Shown here: positions 27,356-37,973 of the stretch, in pieces
Numbering within the stretch: the stretch's first letter is position 1
Layout of the letters: each line of letters opens with the position of its first letter
DNA from: Muribaculaceae bacterium
GTDB lineage: Bacteria > Bacteroidota > Bacteroidia > Bacteroidales > Muribaculaceae
Length of the DNA: 64,000 bases
Direction of reading: 5' to 3'
Assembly: GCA_022509185.1 (NCBI GenBank)
Contig: JAFLTS010000001.1
Location: forward strand, 185,542 to 249,541
The notes under the pieces: generated by a model
Told to the model about the DNA's origin: nothing
Databases searched by the model: none
What the model saw: only the letters and a program-made list of their open reading frames with translations
Translations under genes and position numbers: made by a program

Positions 27356-27700
27356 ATGGATTGGAAAGACGCTCTCTCAGCACTTCGAAATGATATGACA
27401 CCGGGGGATAACGACGGGGAAAAAGAAAAAGAAATAGTTTCTCAAATTAACGATCAAGATTTTATACCGCAAAAAGAGAAACTGACAGTGATTACTGATA
27501 AAAAAGGCAGGAATGGTAAAACTGCCACTATTATAGAAGGCTTTCTTATTCCACAAAATCAAGTTGAAGAATTGGCAAGAAAATTAAAACAGAGACTTGG
27601 TGTTGGAGGAAGTATAAGAGAGGGAGAGATCCTTATTCAAGGAGACCATAAAGAAGCTATAGTGAAATTCTTAAATGATTTGAATTTTAAAACTAAATAG
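27356..27700 (+). CDS. SUI1/eIF1-like translation factor (YciH type)
   Basis: Small bacterial homologue of eIF1, 114 residues. The C-terminal SUI1 fold is recognisable in TVITDKKGRNGKTATIIEGF followed by GVGGSIREGEILIQGDH and a final helix. An acidic N-terminal extension of about 35 residues precedes it. YciH-type proteins are linked to start-site discrimination during initiation. The ATG at 27356 is chosen because it follows the porin stop by 11 bases; the longer frame would overlap the porin. It is followed by the helicase gene 2 bases after its stop. Confidence 0.9.
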   Translation: MDWKDALSALRNDMTPGDNDGEKEKEIVSQINDQDFIPQKEKLTVITDKKGRNGKTATIIEGFLIPQNQVEELARKLKQRLGVGGSIREGEILIQGDHKEAIVKFLNDLNFKTK

Positions 27701-27702
27701 CG

Positions 27703-30700
27703 ATGTTAAAAATCCAAAGAGCATCGGCCGGAAGTGGGAAGACCTATGCCTTGGCAAAAAATTATATCATAAACCTTATCGCTTTTAAAAATAACGAGGG
27801 TAAGTGGCAAATAAGGAACCAACGTCAGATTGAAGATGCAATACAGCATATCTTGGCCATAACTTTCACGAATAAAGCCACTAATGAAATGAAACAGAGA
27901 ATTGTTAATAACCTTTCTCTGTTGGGGAAAGCTACCAATATTAATGATTCCGATAAAGATTCTATTGATAAGATTCCATATCTTAAAGAATTTATAGATT
28001 TATTGGGAGTTTCTTGTCACCGGATTGGGGTGGCTGCAACGATTGCTCTACAAACTATCTTGAATAATTTTTCTCATTTTAAAATTTCTACCATTGACTC
28101 TTTTTTCCAGGAAATTCTTCGAACTTTTACTTACGAAACAAACATTAATGATGCCTATCAGCTCGAATTAGACTCCGTTTTCGTTGCTGATGAAGCTTTG
28201 GATGCTGCTATTCATGAGTTAGATACTAATCCTAATAAAATGGGGAATGCTTCTTTTTGGCTCAAAACTCTTATGGCTGAGGAAGCTCAAAAATCTCAAC
28301 GATGGAATCCTTTCAATAAAAACTCTGCATCTATATCCATTTATTCGCGTATTAGGAATGCTCTTTTTCAATTGGAAAGTGAGAATTTTAAAGAGGTAAA
28401 AGATAAAATAGATCTTTTTTTTGATGACCAATCTAAATCTTTACAGCTTATAGATTTTTATCACTTACTTAAAAAAAAGGCGCTGGATGAACGCCGGGCT
28501 CTCCTTCAGAGGATTAAAAATGCTCATTCTCAAGTTAATTCTTTTATTTTAACTAATGATCTTTCAAACACAGAACTTTCAGCTTCTTTCCTTTCTCATT
28601 TGGCTAAAATTGAAAATCTGAGTATTAATGATGAAATCTCTTTTGTTTATAATAAGATAATACTTGATCAGTCTGTTTTCAAAAAAAAATTCCGTGTTAC
28701 GGGACATCCTCTCGATTATATGGCACTTGAACTTTATGATTTGATTGAAGAATGGAAAAATCCTTCTCCTGATTCATTTTATAAGAACTGGCTGATTTAT
28801 GGGGAATTAGTTCCTTATCTTGGGTTGATTTTGGAAGTTAGAGACTTCATGACTAAGGTTCTTGACAATAATAATAGAATACAGTTGAGTGATACCGGAT
28901 ATATCCTTAAAAAAATAATTGGGGAAGATGATGCGCCTTTTATTTTCGAACGTCTTGGAAACAGAATTGAGAGTTATCTTATTGATGAATTTCAAGATAC
29001 TTCTAAATTGCAATGGGAGGTGATTAAACCATTACTTAGTGAAGGTCTTGCAAAAAATAATGATAGTCTTATAATCGGTGACCCTAAACAAAGTATATAC
29101 CGCTTTAGAAATGCAGACCATACTTTGATAACTTCTACAGTTCCGAATGAATTTCCGGCCCATGAGCTTGCCGGTATTTCAGTTGAAGATAATACAAACT
29201 GGAGATCTGCAGCCAATATTGTAAAATTCAATAATTACTTTTTTAAAGTCCTTGCAAATGCTATAGCCGGATTAAGTAAGGAAAAGGGTAATAAATACGA
29301 TTTCTTGGATTTATATTCTAATGTAGTGCAATTCCCTCATTACTCAGAGAATAATGGGTATGTGGAAGTCAGATTCTTTCAGAAACCTGATAAAGAGTCT
29401 TCCAATTCCTTATCAGATACTGATGACTTAGGGAAAGACTGGTTTGAAAAAGAAGCTTTAAAAAATATTGGTCCCCTGATACAATCTATCCTTGAAAGAG
29501 GATATACACAGGAGGATATCGCAATTTTGGTTAATACGAATGAGAAAGGTAAAAATGTTGTACAGGCACTTATTGAATTTAATAATTCTTTAAAATCCTC
29601 TGAAAAGAAAATTAATTTTATAAGTGAAGAATCTCTTCTGGTTTCATCTTCTCCCGCAGTGGAGATCATTATAGGAATTTTAAAAAAAATTACTGACCCT
29701 CAAAATTTCCTGGAATCCAAAGAGCAAGATACTGAGAAGCCTCAGGCTAAAATTTACCTTAATTGGAATAATATCAAAACTGATTATATCCTGTATTCAG
29801 CCAAAAATTCAGATCTTTCTCCGGCTGAATGCATGTTAGCTTTTATTTCTGAAAAAAAGTTTCAACATAGCCTCGCTTCAATGTTAAAGAATCTGGCCAC
29901 TCCCTCTTTGACTTCTATTGTCGAATCAATAGTCAAGGATTTCCTTGATGATTCTCTTAAAAGGAGTGAAGCTCTTTATATTGCTTCTTTTCAAGACTTT
30001 ATAGTTGAAAATGCTGCTTCTTTCCATAATGACACTTTGGCCTTTCTCGAATGGTGGAACAGTCGTGGAGCTAATTTAAGCGTGGCTACTCCCGAAGGTT
30101 CTGATGCTGTCAGAATAATGACGATTCATAAGTCTAAGGGGTTGGAATTCCAATGTGTTATTGTTCCCTTTGCCACCGACTCTTTTCAACCCTCTTCCGG
30201 AAAAGAAGAATGGAGATGGGAAATTCCTCAGGTTTTACCAGGTATAAATATGCCTCCTGTTTTGCCCGTAAAGACTTCTTCTAAATTATTAGGTTCTATT
30301 CATGAAAATATTTACAAAGAATTCTATGATCAAGTGCTCACGGACAAATTAAATATGTATTATGTGGCTTTCACAAGGGCCGTTGATGAATTATATGTTT
30401 TTACAAAAAATAAGAGCAAAAATTCAATTGCCATTAATGATTTTCTATTTAATATCCTGAAAGGAAATATAAGGCTTGAGGAGACAGAAGATCTGTCAGA
30501 TCCATATCTTATGCAAATTAATGAACTTGATTTCTCTGAAGACGAAACGGTAGTAAAATTTGGTTTCCCGTTTACTTGGGAACAGATTATGGCTAAAAAA
30601 ATCAAGAATTCAAATCTAAATAAAACTGACCACCGTTTTTTGGATTCCTATTTTGTCAACAATTTCCAGCCTAAAGTCCGCGGTAAAGCTTTTTTCCCCG

Positions 30701-30729
30701 GTCTTGCAGGCGATATTATCAACGATTGA
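27703..30729 (+). CDS. UvrD/AddA-like superfamily I helicase
   Basis: A 1008-residue ATP-dependent 3'-5' helicase, probably acting in double-strand-break repair. Motif I is ASAGSGKT (residues 7-14), then AITFTNKATNEMKQR (Ia), YLIDEFQDTS (II), IGDPKQSIYRFRNA (III), VRIMTIHKSKGLEF (V) and NMYYVAFTRAVDELYVF (VI). This set is that of AddA/RecB. The last 100 residues after motif VI carry no recognisable PD-(D/E)xK nuclease motifs, and no AddB-type partner gene is adjacent in this window. It may pair with a nuclease encoded elsewhere. It lies two bases after the SUI1 gene. Confidence 0.9.
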   Translation: MLKIQRASAGSGKTYALAKNYIINLIAFKNNEGKWQIRNQRQIEDAIQHILAITFTNKATNEMKQRIVNNLSLLGKATNINDSDKDSIDKIPYLKEFIDLLGVSCHRIGVAATIALQTILNNFSHFKISTIDSFFQEILRTFTYETNINDAYQLELDSVFVADEALDAAIHELDTNPNKMGNASFWLKTLMAEEAQKSQRWNPFNKNSASISIYSRIRNALFQLESENFKEVKDKIDLFFDDQSKSLQLIDFYHLLKKKALDERRALLQRIKNAHSQVNSFILTNDLSNTELSASFLSHLAKIENLSINDEISFVYNKIILDQSVFKKKFRVTGHPLDYMALELYDLIEEWKNPSPDSFYKNWLIYGELVPYLGLILEVRDFMTKVLDNNNRIQLSDTGYILKKIIGEDDAPFIFERLGNRIESYLIDEFQDTSKLQWEVIKPLLSEGLAKNNDSLIIGDPKQSIYRFRNADHTLITSTVPNEFPAHELAGISVEDNTNWRSAANIVKFNNYFFKVLANAIAGLSKEKGNKYDFLDLYSNVVQFPHYSENNGYVEVRFFQKPDKESSNSLSDTDDLGKDWFEKEALKNIGPLIQSILERGYTQEDIAILVNTNEKGKNVVQALIEFNNSLKSSEKKINFISEESLLVSSSPAVEIIIGILKKITDPQNFLESKEQDTEKPQAKIYLNWNNIKTDYILYSAKNSDLSPAECMLAFISEKKFQHSLASMLKNLATPSLTSIVESIVKDFLDDSLKRSEALYIASFQDFIVENAASFHNDTLAFLEWWNSRGANLSVATPEGSDAVRIMTIHKSKGLEFQCVIVPFATDSFQPSSGKEEWRWEIPQVLPGINMPPVLPVKTSSKLLGSIHENIYKEFYDQVLTDKLNMYYVAFTRAVDELYVFTKNKSKNSIAINDFLFNILKGNIRLEETEDLSDPYLMQINELDFSEDETVVKFGFPFTWEQIMAKKIKNSNLNKTDHRFLDSYFVNNFQPKVRGKAFFPGLAGDIIND

Positions 30730-30786
30730 ATTTTTAAAAATCAAGGTTTTCTAATTTTTCAACCATGATATGTCAAAAGGTATTAT

Positions 30787-30819
30787 TTTGTAATTATCAG
30801 GATTAAATTGTAATTTTGT
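30787..30819 (+). promoter_or_regulatory. Predicted gldE promoter
   Basis: TTTG at 30787-30790, a 20-base spacer and TAATTTTGT at 30811-30819 give an almost ideal Bacteroidetes -33/-7 promoter. The gldE ATG is 57 bases downstream of the element. Confidence 0.75.
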
Positions 30820-30875
30820 AGTCTAAATTTTATTCTAAACAAAACTGTTTCGGAAAGACTTTCGTTTCTGTTTAT

Positions 30876-32240
30876 ATGGACCCAGACGTCGACCCTTTAC
30901 CATCTCCCTACCTTTCTATACCCCTTAAAATTTTTGTTGATAATGTAATAGAATTTCATGCTCCCGATGATTGGGTATCATGGTGTTTTATTGTTTTTAC
31001 TGCTGCTGTTGGCCTTATTGTTTCCGCTTTTGTGTCCGGTAGTGAAATTGCATACTTCGGGCTTTCTCCTGCCGAAGTTGATGATTTGTATGATAATGAT
31101 TCAAAGGCTGCAATCAAAGGTAAGTTCCTGATTAATCATAGCGAACGTTTGTTAGCTTCTATTTTAGTAGCTAATAATCTGGTTAACATTACTATAGTGA
31201 TTCTGCTCAATTTCGCTATTAATCGTATTGTCACTTTTCGTAGTCCTGCTGTTGATTTTATTTGTCAGACTGTTGTACTTACATTTCTTCTTCTCCTTTT
31301 CGGGGAAATTTTTCCTAAGCTTGTAGCGCGAAATAAAACCCTCAAATGGGTCCTTAAAACATCACCCACACTTACTCTTCTTTATAAAATCACCTCTCCG
31401 GTAGCGTCTTTTATGGTGAAGTCTTCAGCTTTATTCAACCGGTTTATTACAAAAAAACAAGAACAGATCTCTACCGACGAACTTGAAAAGGCATTGAGTA
31501 TTTCTGATATAAAAGAAGCACAGGATAAGGAAATGCTTGAAGGTATCCTTTCTTTTGGTGAAAAAGAAGCAGGTGATATTATGATTTCTCGGGTTGATGT
31601 AACTGCTATTGAATTTCACGATTCTTGGTCCGAGGCAGTAGATGTCATTATAAAGTCAGGATATTCTCGTATACCTGTATATGATACTTCTCAAGACGTA
31701 ATAAAGGGTATTTTATATTCAAAAGATCTTTTGCCATATATTGGGAAACAATCGGATTCTTTTAGATGGCAGACTTTAATCAGAGATGCCTATTTTGTGC
31801 CCGAAACTCGTAGAATAGATGATCTCCTCGAAGACTTTCGCAAAAGAAAGATCCATATAGCAATTGTGGTTGATGAATACGGTGGAACCCAAGGGATTGT
31901 TACCCTTGAAGATATTATAGAAGAAATTGTTGGGGAAATTGATGACGAATACGATGAAAAGACTTCCATGTATAAGAAATTAAACCCGGATACATATCTT
32001 TTTGATGCAAAAATTTCTTTGGGCGATTTTTCTCATATCGTCGGTATTGATGAAGAGGAATTAGGTGAAACGGGTGAAGCAGAAACTTTAGCAGGTTTGC
32101 TGTTGGAAATTAAAGGCGATTTCCCAACTTTAAAAGAAACTATTGTCAGAGGCCCTTGTAGATTTCAGGTAACACAGATAGAAAAACACAGAATAACTAA
32201 AGTTAAGGTATGGATGAAAAATTCCCCGATGAATTCGTGA
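30876..32240 (+). CDS. gldE: CNNM/CBS-domain membrane protein, GldE-like
   Basis: Member of the CorC/HlyC transporter family that includes the gliding-associated protein GldE of Bacteroidetes. A DUF21 (CNNM) membrane domain with about three or four hydrophobic segments spans residues 30-185. It contains [15 protein letters not shown] and [12 protein letters not shown]. Two CBS motifs follow ([41 protein letters not shown]), then a CorC_HlyC domain at the C-terminus. Gliding itself is not implied, since gldE is retained in non-gliding Bacteroidales; cation homeostasis or cofactor roles are possible. The phosphopantetheinyl transferase gene begins inside its last 31 bases. Confidence 0.9.
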   Translation: MDPDVDPLPSPYLSIPLKIFVDNVIEFHAPDDWVSWCFIVFTAAVGLIVSAFVSGSEIAYFGLSPAEVDDLYDNDSKAAIKGKFLINHSERLLASILVANNLVNITIVILLNFAINRIVTFRSPAVDFICQTVVLTFLLLLFGEIFPKLVARNKTLKWVLKTSPTLTLLYKITSPVASFMVKSSALFNRFITKKQEQISTDELEKALSISDIKEAQDKEMLEGILSFGEKEAGDIMISRVDVTAIEFHDSWSEAVDVIIKSGYSRIPVYDTSQDVIKGILYSKDLLPYIGKQSDSFRWQTLIRDAYFVPETRRIDDLLEDFRKRKIHIAIVVDEYGGTQGIVTLEDIIEEIVGEIDDEYDEKTSMYKKLNPDTYLFDAKISLGDFSHIVGIDEEELGETGEAETLAGLLLEIKGDFPTLKETIVRGPCRFQVTQIEKHRITKVKVWMKNSPMNS

Positions 32241-32884
32241 CATGGCGTCACTTAACTCCTCCGGGTATCAAAGTCGACGAAGTGTTTGGAATGGATTCTA
32301 AGTCCGGGAAAACTTGGATTCAGCTTGCTAAACAGATATATGGCGAACAAGGAGAACCGGAATATCGCGTGATTGAACATTTTGATAATGGAGCCCCATT
32401 TCTTGAAGGATACCCGGGCCGTATTTCAATCACCCATACAGATCATTTTTTTGCTGTTGCTTCCCTGCCTAAAACACCGGAAACTGAACTTTATTTATTC
32501 AATACCCGCACCGCAATGGGAATAGATGCAGAATCTATTTCAAGAGCTCAGGTCTTGAAAGTGAGAAATAAATTCCTCAGCCTTAATGAATTGGAGTTGG
32601 TACCGGAAGAAAATATACAGGATAATATTCTGGCTTGGACATCTAAGGAAGCAGTTTTAAAAGCTTCAATGTTATCTTCTATTCCCTTTAAGGATGATAT
32701 TACTTTAATCTCTTTGCCCACTTTGGATCCTGATCCCTTGACTAAAGGAGATCGCATTTATGGAAAAGCTCTATTAAAGATACCTCAGGGAGAATATGAA
32801 TTTTCATTATATAGCTATCTTTCTTATGGATGTTGTGTCACATTGGCTTTTTCTCCCAAATGTGCAAAATTTGGAAAACACTAA
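32210..32884 (+). CDS. 4'-phosphopantetheinyl transferase superfamily protein
   Basis: Transfers phosphopantetheine from CoA to carrier proteins. The two family motifs are present: MGIDAES (the G-I-D metal-binding motif) and WTSKEAVLKAS (W-x-x-K-E-A-x-x-K). The 224-residue Sfp-like size suggests a pseudo-dimeric protein acting on acyl, peptidyl or aryl carrier proteins, although Bacteroidetes sometimes use this type as their main enzyme. The ATG used overlaps gldE by 31 bases; an in-frame ATG at 32291 would avoid the overlap but trim the N-terminus. It is probably cotranscribed with gldE. Confidence 0.88.
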   Translation: MDEKFPDEFVTWRHLTPPGIKVDEVFGMDSKSGKTWIQLAKQIYGEQGEPEYRVIEHFDNGAPFLEGYPGRISITHTDHFFAVASLPKTPETELYLFNTRTAMGIDAESISRAQVLKVRNKFLSLNELELVPEENIQDNILAWTSKEAVLKASMLSSIPFKDDITLISLPTLDPDPLTKGDRIYGKALLKIPQGEYEFSLYSYLSYGCCVTLAFSPKCAKFGKH

Positions 32885-33029
32885 TTACTGAAGCATAGAT
32901 TGACTGTGGTTTTGTCTCATATTTAATTAGTTTTCATAATCAGGTGTTGAACTTATATGGTATCAGTGTGTTATAAATTCAAAAGGAATTATTAACACGG
33001 AGCCTTAGGGTTCCATAAAATTAAAGATT

Positions 33030-33296
33030 ATGAAAAAAAGATTAGCACTTTTTCTTTTAGGGATTGGAGCAATGGTTGCCGTTGGTATTAATGCTGCAAA
33101 TTATTCCCCCTCTTATGAGCAGGAGCAGGTTGCTCAGGAACAAACTGTGCCTTGTAATCCTGATTCTGTTTGTGGTCCCGATTATTGTGGTCCCAATAAT
33201 TGTTACACAGACACTGTTTGCAACCCCGTTCCATGTAATCCCGCACCTTGCAACCCCGCTCCGTGCAACCCGGCTCCGTGTAATCCCGGTTGTTAA
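33030..33296 (+). CDS. Secreted Cys-rich peptide with PCNPA repeats
   Basis: An 88-residue precursor. The signal peptide is clear (MKKRLALFLLGIGAMVAVG, cleavage near INA-ANY). A short Gln/Glu-rich spacer is followed by a tail with ten cysteines in mainly four- to six-residue spacing (CNPDSVCGPDYCGPNNC), ending in four PCNPA-type repeats and a terminal Cys. I do not recognise a family. It has its own terminator and stands alone between the gldE unit and malic enzyme. A disulfide-rich envelope peptide or metal-binding peptide is possible. No peptide-maturation or export genes are adjacent that would support a RiPP. Confidence 0.8.
   Translation: MKKRLALFLLGIGAMVAVGINAANYSPSYEQEQVAQEQTVPCNPDSVCGPDYCGPNNCYTDTVCNPVPCNPAPCNPAPCNPAPCNPGC
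33231..33290 (+). repeat. Four 15-base tandem codon repeats (PCNPA x3, PCNPG)
   Basis: Four in-frame 15-base units inside the Cys-rich peptide gene. The copies differ mostly at third positions (tgt/tgc, aat/aac, ccc/ccg), so the peptide sequence is better conserved than the DNA. Confidence 0.9.
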
Positions 33297-33317
33297 GTTT
33301 ATTAAAATTTTAATGAT

Positions 33318-33347
33318 GAGGCAGGATATTTTATTTCCTGCCTCTTT
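33318..33347 (+). terminator. Intrinsic terminator after the Cys-rich peptide gene
   Basis: GAGGCAGGA (33318-33326) pairs with TCCTGCCTC (33336-33344) across a 9-base A/T loop and is followed by a short T-run. It lies 22 bases after the stop. Confidence 0.85.
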
Positions 33348-33356
33348 CGTTTTATG

Positions 33357-33365
33357 TATATTTGC
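33357..33365 (+). promoter_or_regulatory. Predicted -7 element for malic enzyme
   Basis: TATATTTGC is an exact TAnnTTTG match. It lies 20 bases upstream of the ATG at 33386 and directly follows the upstream terminator, so the predicted leader is short. Confidence 0.65.
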
Positions 33366-33385
33366 CTTATATAATTTTATTACTG

Positions 33386-35656
33386 ATGGCAAAAATTACA
33401 AAAGAAATGGCCTTGGAATACCATGAAGAAGGTAAACCGGGTAAAATTGAGATAGTTCCTACCAAACCCTATTCTTCGCAAAGAGATCTCGCTTTAGCTT
33501 ATTCTCCGGGGGTAGCTTATCCTTGTCTGGAAATTGAAAAAAATCCTGAGGATGCTTACAAATACACAAATAAAGGGAATTTAGTGGGAGTCGTGACTAA
33601 TGGTACTGCTGTTTTGGGTCTCGGTGACATAGGTGCATTAGCGGGAAAACCCGTCATGGAAGGGAAAGCTCTATTATTTAAAATTTTTGCCGGACTCGAT
33701 GCTTTCGATATAGAAATTAATGAAAAGGATCCTCAGAAATTCATCGAAATCGTAAAATCAATAACTCCTACTTTTGGTGGTATAAATCTGGAAGATATCA
33801 AGTCTCCTGAATGTTTCCTTATTGAAAAACGTCTTAAGGAAGAATGTGAGATTCCAATAATGCACGATGATCAACATGGCACTGCAATTATTTCTGCAGC
33901 CGGGTTGCTCAATGCCTTGATGATTCAGGGTAAGAAGATTGAAGATATACGTCTCGTTGTTAACGGTGCTGGAGCTGCCGCCATCAGTTGTACAAAACTA
34001 TATGTAGCTGTCGGTGTAAACCCTGAGAATGTTGTGATGTGTGATTCTAAGGGGGTAATCAGAGCCGATAGAGAAGGTTTAAATGAAGAAAAAAGACTCT
34101 TCGCTACAACCAGAGATCTACACACTTTAGCCGAAGCAATGGTGGATGCCGATGTTTTCCTTGGCCTTAGTGTTGCAGGAGTGGTAACTCCGGAAATGAT
34201 TAAGTCTATGGCCCCCAAGCCCATCGTTTTTGCTCTGGCCAATCCTGACCCGGAAATATCTTATGAAGAGGCAGTCGATGCTCGTCCTGATGTAATTGTA
34301 GCTACCGGAAGAAGCGATTATCCTAATCAGATTAACAATGTAATAGGATTCCCCTATATTTTCCGTGGTGCTTTGGACTGTGGTGCTACTGCTATAAATG
34401 AAGATATGAAAATTGCTGCTGTTTATGCAATTGCTGATTTGGCACGCCTTCCGGTTCCCGCGGTTGTCGATGAAGCTTATGGCAGAAATAATATTAAATT
34501 CGGAAGAGATTATATCTTGCCTAAACCGTTGGATCCCAGATTACTTCTGTGTGTTGCTCCGGCTGTCGCAGAAGCTGCAGATAAATCCGGGATTGCAAAA
34601 CGTCCTATTAAAGATTGGGAGAAATACAGAATCCGTTTGAGAAACCTGATGGGTGATGATGGCAAGATGATTCGAAGACTTGCTGAACTTGCTCGGGAAG
34701 ACAAACGTAGAGTGGTGATTTGTGAAGGGAATACGGATAATATGCTCAGGGCAGCTACAAGGCTGGCACACGATGGAATTTGTAAGCCTATAGTTCTCGG
34801 AAACGAAGAGATGATTGAAAAAAGAGCTAATCGTCTTGGCCTTGAATTGGCAGGTGTAGAAATAATTAATCCACGTCACGACCGAGAAGAAGTTACTCGC
34901 CATAGATATGCTTCCATCCTGGCTACCAAAAAAGGAAGACAGGGATTTACTTATGATTTGGCTCTTGAGAAAATGTTCGATAGATCTTATTTCGGTATGA
35001 TGATGGTGGAAGCTGGGGATGCTGATTCTTGTATCGTGGCAACTTATTCTGCTGGTGAATCAGTTGCTGAAAATATGGCTGCGGTTATCGGTATTGAAGA
35101 TGGATTTAACCATTTTGCCACTATGCATATCCTTAACACGCGCAAAGGAACTTATTTCATAGCTGATACTGCTGTCAATCCCGACGCTGATACCGAAGCT
35201 CTTGTCGATATAGCTCGTCTATGTGACAAATCTGTGCGTTTCTTTGCACATGAACCGGTGATGGCTATGCTTTCTTATAGCAATTTCGGTTCTTCAAAAC
35301 GTACAGAAGCTACTATGGTGGCGGATGCTGTGAAAATTCTCCACGAAAAATATCCCGATATTAAAGTAGACGGGGAAATGCAGGTGGATTTTGCTTTGAA
35401 TACCAAAAGACGGGACGAAAGATTCCCGTTCAACACTCTTAAAGGCAAAGAGGTCAACACATTAATCTTCCCTAACCTCACAGCTGCCAATGTTACTGGA
35501 AAATTCTTGCTTAGTATGGGTATTGGTTCTATAATTGGACCGATTCAGGTAGGTCTTAAAAAACCTGTATATTTCGTTAATGGTAATTCTTCAGAAAGCG
35601 AGATATACGATATTGTAACGATCTCGGCTGTAGAAGCAAGTTTAAAACACAAATAA
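33386..35656 (+). CDS. maeB: NADP-dependent malic enzyme with phosphotransacetylase-like domain
   Basis: Oxidative decarboxylation of malate to pyruvate with NADPH formation. The malic-enzyme part (about residues 1-420) has [17 protein letters not shown], the dehydrogenase Rossmann stretch [16 protein letters not shown], and the metal site in [11 protein letters not shown]. The C-terminal part (about 430-756) resembles phosphate acetyltransferase, as in MaeB, where it is regulatory rather than catalytic. The 756-residue length is typical. The ATG at 33386 gives the family start [13 protein letters not shown] and follows the promoter; an upstream in-frame ATG at 33362 overlaps the -7 element. 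Confidence 0.96.
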   Translation: MAKITKEMALEYHEEGKPGKIEIVPTKPYSSQRDLALAYSPGVAYPCLEIEKNPEDAYKYTNKGNLVGVVTNGTAVLGLGDIGALAGKPVMEGKALLFKIFAGLDAFDIEINEKDPQKFIEIVKSITPTFGGINLEDIKSPECFLIEKRLKEECEIPIMHDDQHGTAIISAAGLLNALMIQGKKIEDIRLVVNGAGAAAISCTKLYVAVGVNPENVVMCDSKGVIRADREGLNEEKRLFATTRDLHTLAEAMVDADVFLGLSVAGVVTPEMIKSMAPKPIVFALANPDPEISYEEAVDARPDVIVATGRSDYPNQINNVIGFPYIFRGALDCGATAINEDMKIAAVYAIADLARLPVPAVVDEAYGRNNIKFGRDYILPKPLDPRLLLCVAPAVAEAADKSGIAKRPIKDWEKYRIRLRNLMGDDGKMIRRLAELAREDKRRVVICEGNTDNMLRAATRLAHDGICKPIVLGNEEMIEKRANRLGLELAGVEIINPRHDREEVTRHRYASILATKKGRQGFTYDLALEKMFDRSYFGMMMVEAGDADSCIVATYSAGESVAENMAAVIGIEDGFNHFATMHILNTRKGTYFIADTAVNPDADTEALVDIARLCDKSVRFFAHEPVMAMLSYSNFGSSKRTEATMVADAVKILHEKYPDIKVDGEMQVDFALNTKRRDERFPFNTLKGKEVNTLIFPNLTAANVTGKFLLSMGIGSIIGPIQVGLKKPVYFVNGNSSESEIYDIVTISAVEASLKHK

Positions 35657-35737
35657 GAAAAGAAAGCATAGAGTACAAGACAAAGCACCTAGCTTTCAAT
35701 ACTTTGGGCATTTTAGGGATAAGCGTTTTAAATTATA

Positions 35738-37519
35738 TTATTTTTCAGGCAATTTTACCTTCATCTCACAATTCCTGCAATCCAAATCTAATATAAATTC
35801 CCCTCTTTCATTTTTCAAATATAAGGGTAGCCTGTATTTTTCAGGCTTCCCTTTTTCTTTTAAACACATCCCAAGTTCCCTTAAAATGCAATGACGGGTA
35901 GTCATTACTACTTTGTCTCTTAATTTCCCTTTATCTAGTTCCGCCGCGCGCTCTATGAGTTTTACTCCATGGTCATGATAAAATTTTTTTGCTACACTGT
36001 TGGCAACATTATCTTGGAATGTTAGAATTTCATAAGGGAATTTAGCTTGTCGATTTTCTTCCCTACGATATTCAAATGGATAAGTAGCTTTATTGGCCCT
36101 GTCTAAACATGAAATAAGATTTCTTCTCAATACAGTAAGTTCTGAAGCTCGATAGAAGCGTTCGGAGTCTACATAATTTTTTAATTTATTTAATTTATAA
36201 GGAGTATTGCCTAATTTTGAAAATACCAAAGAAAAATCCATTGGTTTTGTAGCTTTTTCATAAGGGATGTCTAACGGCAGTTTCACTCTTACCCCTCTTT
36301 CATCTTCAGCTGTAATTCCACTGTTATTAATGATTATATCAAGACCTATTTTACGGGAAGCTGTTTCTGTGGTTAGAAGCTGTTCCCATTTTATATTAGA
36401 TGTGCGGTAAATCTGTGCATTGCGGGGTATGTCTATCTTTCGTGCCGGAATTATTCTATTTCCCTCTATTCTATTTATATTAACTCCGGTAAATTTTCCC
36501 TCTTTATCAATAAAGCTGATTCCGTCACCATTATTCAGAACGGAAACATTTTCGATTTTTTCTCCTAAAGATTTTGGAGTTAATAATGATGCTATTTCCA
36601 AGGGCTTTCTCTTTTCAAGAAAATAATTTGTAAAACCACGGTTAAAACTTTTGTCAGGTTGAGGGGTGAACTTAACTTTAGTTTCTCCGTATGAATTCCT
36701 GCTTAAGCAGCCCTTTCTCTTTTCAACTATATTATTTAGCTTTTGATTATAAAAAGAAGTTATGTTCTTCACATAACTCATATCTTTTAGTCTTCCTTCA
36801 ATTTTAAACGACCTTACACCGGCATCTATCAGGTCTTCAAGTTGGTGAGAAGCATTAAAATCCTTCAACGATAATAAATACTTATCATTACAAATCTCCT
36901 TCCCTTCACAATCTTTTAAAGTATAAGGCAATCTGCATATCTGGGCACATTCCCCTCTATTGGCACTTCTCCCTGTTAAAGCCCAACTGGCATGGCAACG
37001 CCCTGAATATGATACACACAAAGCTCCATGAATAAAAGTCTCAACCGGAATACTTACAGACTCTGTTATTCTCTTTATCTCCTCCAACGTGAGTTCTCTG
37101 GCTAAGACTAATTGTGAGAAACCAACCTCCTCTAAAAATTTAGCCTTTTCTGGTGTTCGGATATCACATTGAGTGCTCGCATGAAGAGCTATGGGGGGGA
37201 GATCAAGTCTTAAAAGAGCCATATCCTGCACAATTAGCGCATCGGCTCCTGTCTTATATATGTCACGACAGAGTTGTTCTACTTCTTTCAACTCATTTTC
37301 ATATACAATTGTATTGACTGTGATATAAACTTTTGCTCGATACGTATGTGCAAAATCCACCACCCTTTTTATTTCATCTATGGAATTGGAAGCGGCTTTT
37401 CTTGCTCCATGTGAACTGGCTCCAATATACACGGCATCAGCACCATGCAAAATCGCCTGAATAGCGATTTCGGCATTGGTCGCCGGTGACAATAGTTCAA
37501 GCTTTTCAGGCTTGTTCAT
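35738..37519 (-). CDS. U32 family protein (RlhA/YhbU-like)
   Basis: Peptidase U32 family protein of 593 residues. The N-terminal TIM-barrel carries the U32 signatures ([37 protein letters not shown]) and a cysteine cluster ([11 protein letters not shown]). A C-terminal extension ends with [13 protein letters not shown], whose paired cysteines may belong to a metal site. Members with this architecture include RlhA, which hydroxylates C2501 of 23S rRNA together with iron-sulfur proteins; true protease activity is unproven for many. Its ATG overlaps the smpB stop (ATGA on the minus strand), giving a coupled smpB-U32 pair. Confidence 0.88.
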   Translation of the reverse strand: MNKPEKLELLSPATNAEIAIQAILHGADAVYIGASSHGARKAASNSIDEIKRVVDFAHTYRAKVYITVNTIVYENELKEVEQLCRDIYKTGADALIVQDMALLRLDLPPIALHASTQCDIRTPEKAKFLEEVGFSQLVLARELTLEEIKRITESVSIPVETFIHGALCVSYSGRCHASWALTGRSANRGECAQICRLPYTLKDCEGKEICNDKYLLSLKDFNASHQLEDLIDAGVRSFKIEGRLKDMSYVKNITSFYNQKLNNIVEKRKGCLSRNSYGETKVKFTPQPDKSFNRGFTNYFLEKRKPLEIASLLTPKSLGEKIENVSVLNNGDGISFIDKEGKFTGVNINRIEGNRIIPARKIDIPRNAQIYRTSNIKWEQLLTTETASRKIGLDIIINNSGITAEDERGVRVKLPLDIPYEKATKPMDFSLVFSKLGNTPYKLNKLKNYVDSERFYRASELTVLRRNLISCLDRANKATYPFEYRREENRQAKFPYEILTFQDNVANSVAKKFYHDHGVKLIERAAELDKGKLRDKVVMTTRHCILRELGMCLKEKGKPEKYRLPLYLKNERGEFILDLDCRNCEMKVKLPEK

Positions 37520-37968
37520 CGTTTCATTATTCGGTCTATATTTCTCTTGTCTTCCCGTTCTTTTATACTTTGACGCTTGTCATATTGTTTTTTTCCTTTT
37601 CCAACTCCTATGACAAGCTTTGCAAATCCTCTTTCGTTAATAAATATCCTTATGGGCACTATTGTATAACCGGGCTCCTCTGACGCCTTAGTCAATTTCC
37701 CTATTTCTTTTTTATTTAAGAGAAGTTTTCGGTCTCGTTTTACGTTATGGTTATTATAACTCCCATAGAAATACTCAGAGATATGCATGCCTTTTACCCA
37801 GACTTCCCCGTTTTCCACCATACAGTAACTGTCTGTTAGGCTGGCTTTCCCGTCTCTTATTGATTTGATCTCAGTACCGGTCAAAACTATTCCGGCCGTG
37901 TAGGTATCACCTATTTCGTAATTAAAATGGGCTTTCTTGTTTTTTATATTTACTTGTTGGGCCTTCAT
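37516..37968 (-). CDS. smpB: SsrA-binding protein
   Basis: Binds tmRNA and brings it to stalled ribosomes for trans-translation. The 150-residue protein begins [18 protein letters not shown] and contains [37 protein letters not shown] and the basic C-terminal tail, all family hallmarks. The frame extends to 38004, but the ATG at 37968 has AAAAGAG just upstream and yields the canonical N-terminus. It follows the Yip1-like gene by 5 bases. I saw no ssrA gene adjacent, as is usual. Confidence 0.96.
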   Translation of the reverse strand: MKAQQVNIKNKKAHFNYEIGDTYTAGIVLTGTEIKSIRDGKASLTDSYCMVENGEVWVKGMHISEYFYGSYNNHNVKRDRKLLLNKKEIGKLTKASEEPGYTIVPIRIFINERGFAKLVIGVGKGKKQYDKRQSIKEREDKRNIDRIMKR

Positions 37969-37973
37969 CTCTT

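Noticed and set aside
33064..33426. 120-codon ORF overlapping the Cys-rich peptide gene
   Set aside because: It is a frame-shifted shadow running through the terminator and into malic enzyme; the other frame has a proper signal peptide and repeats.
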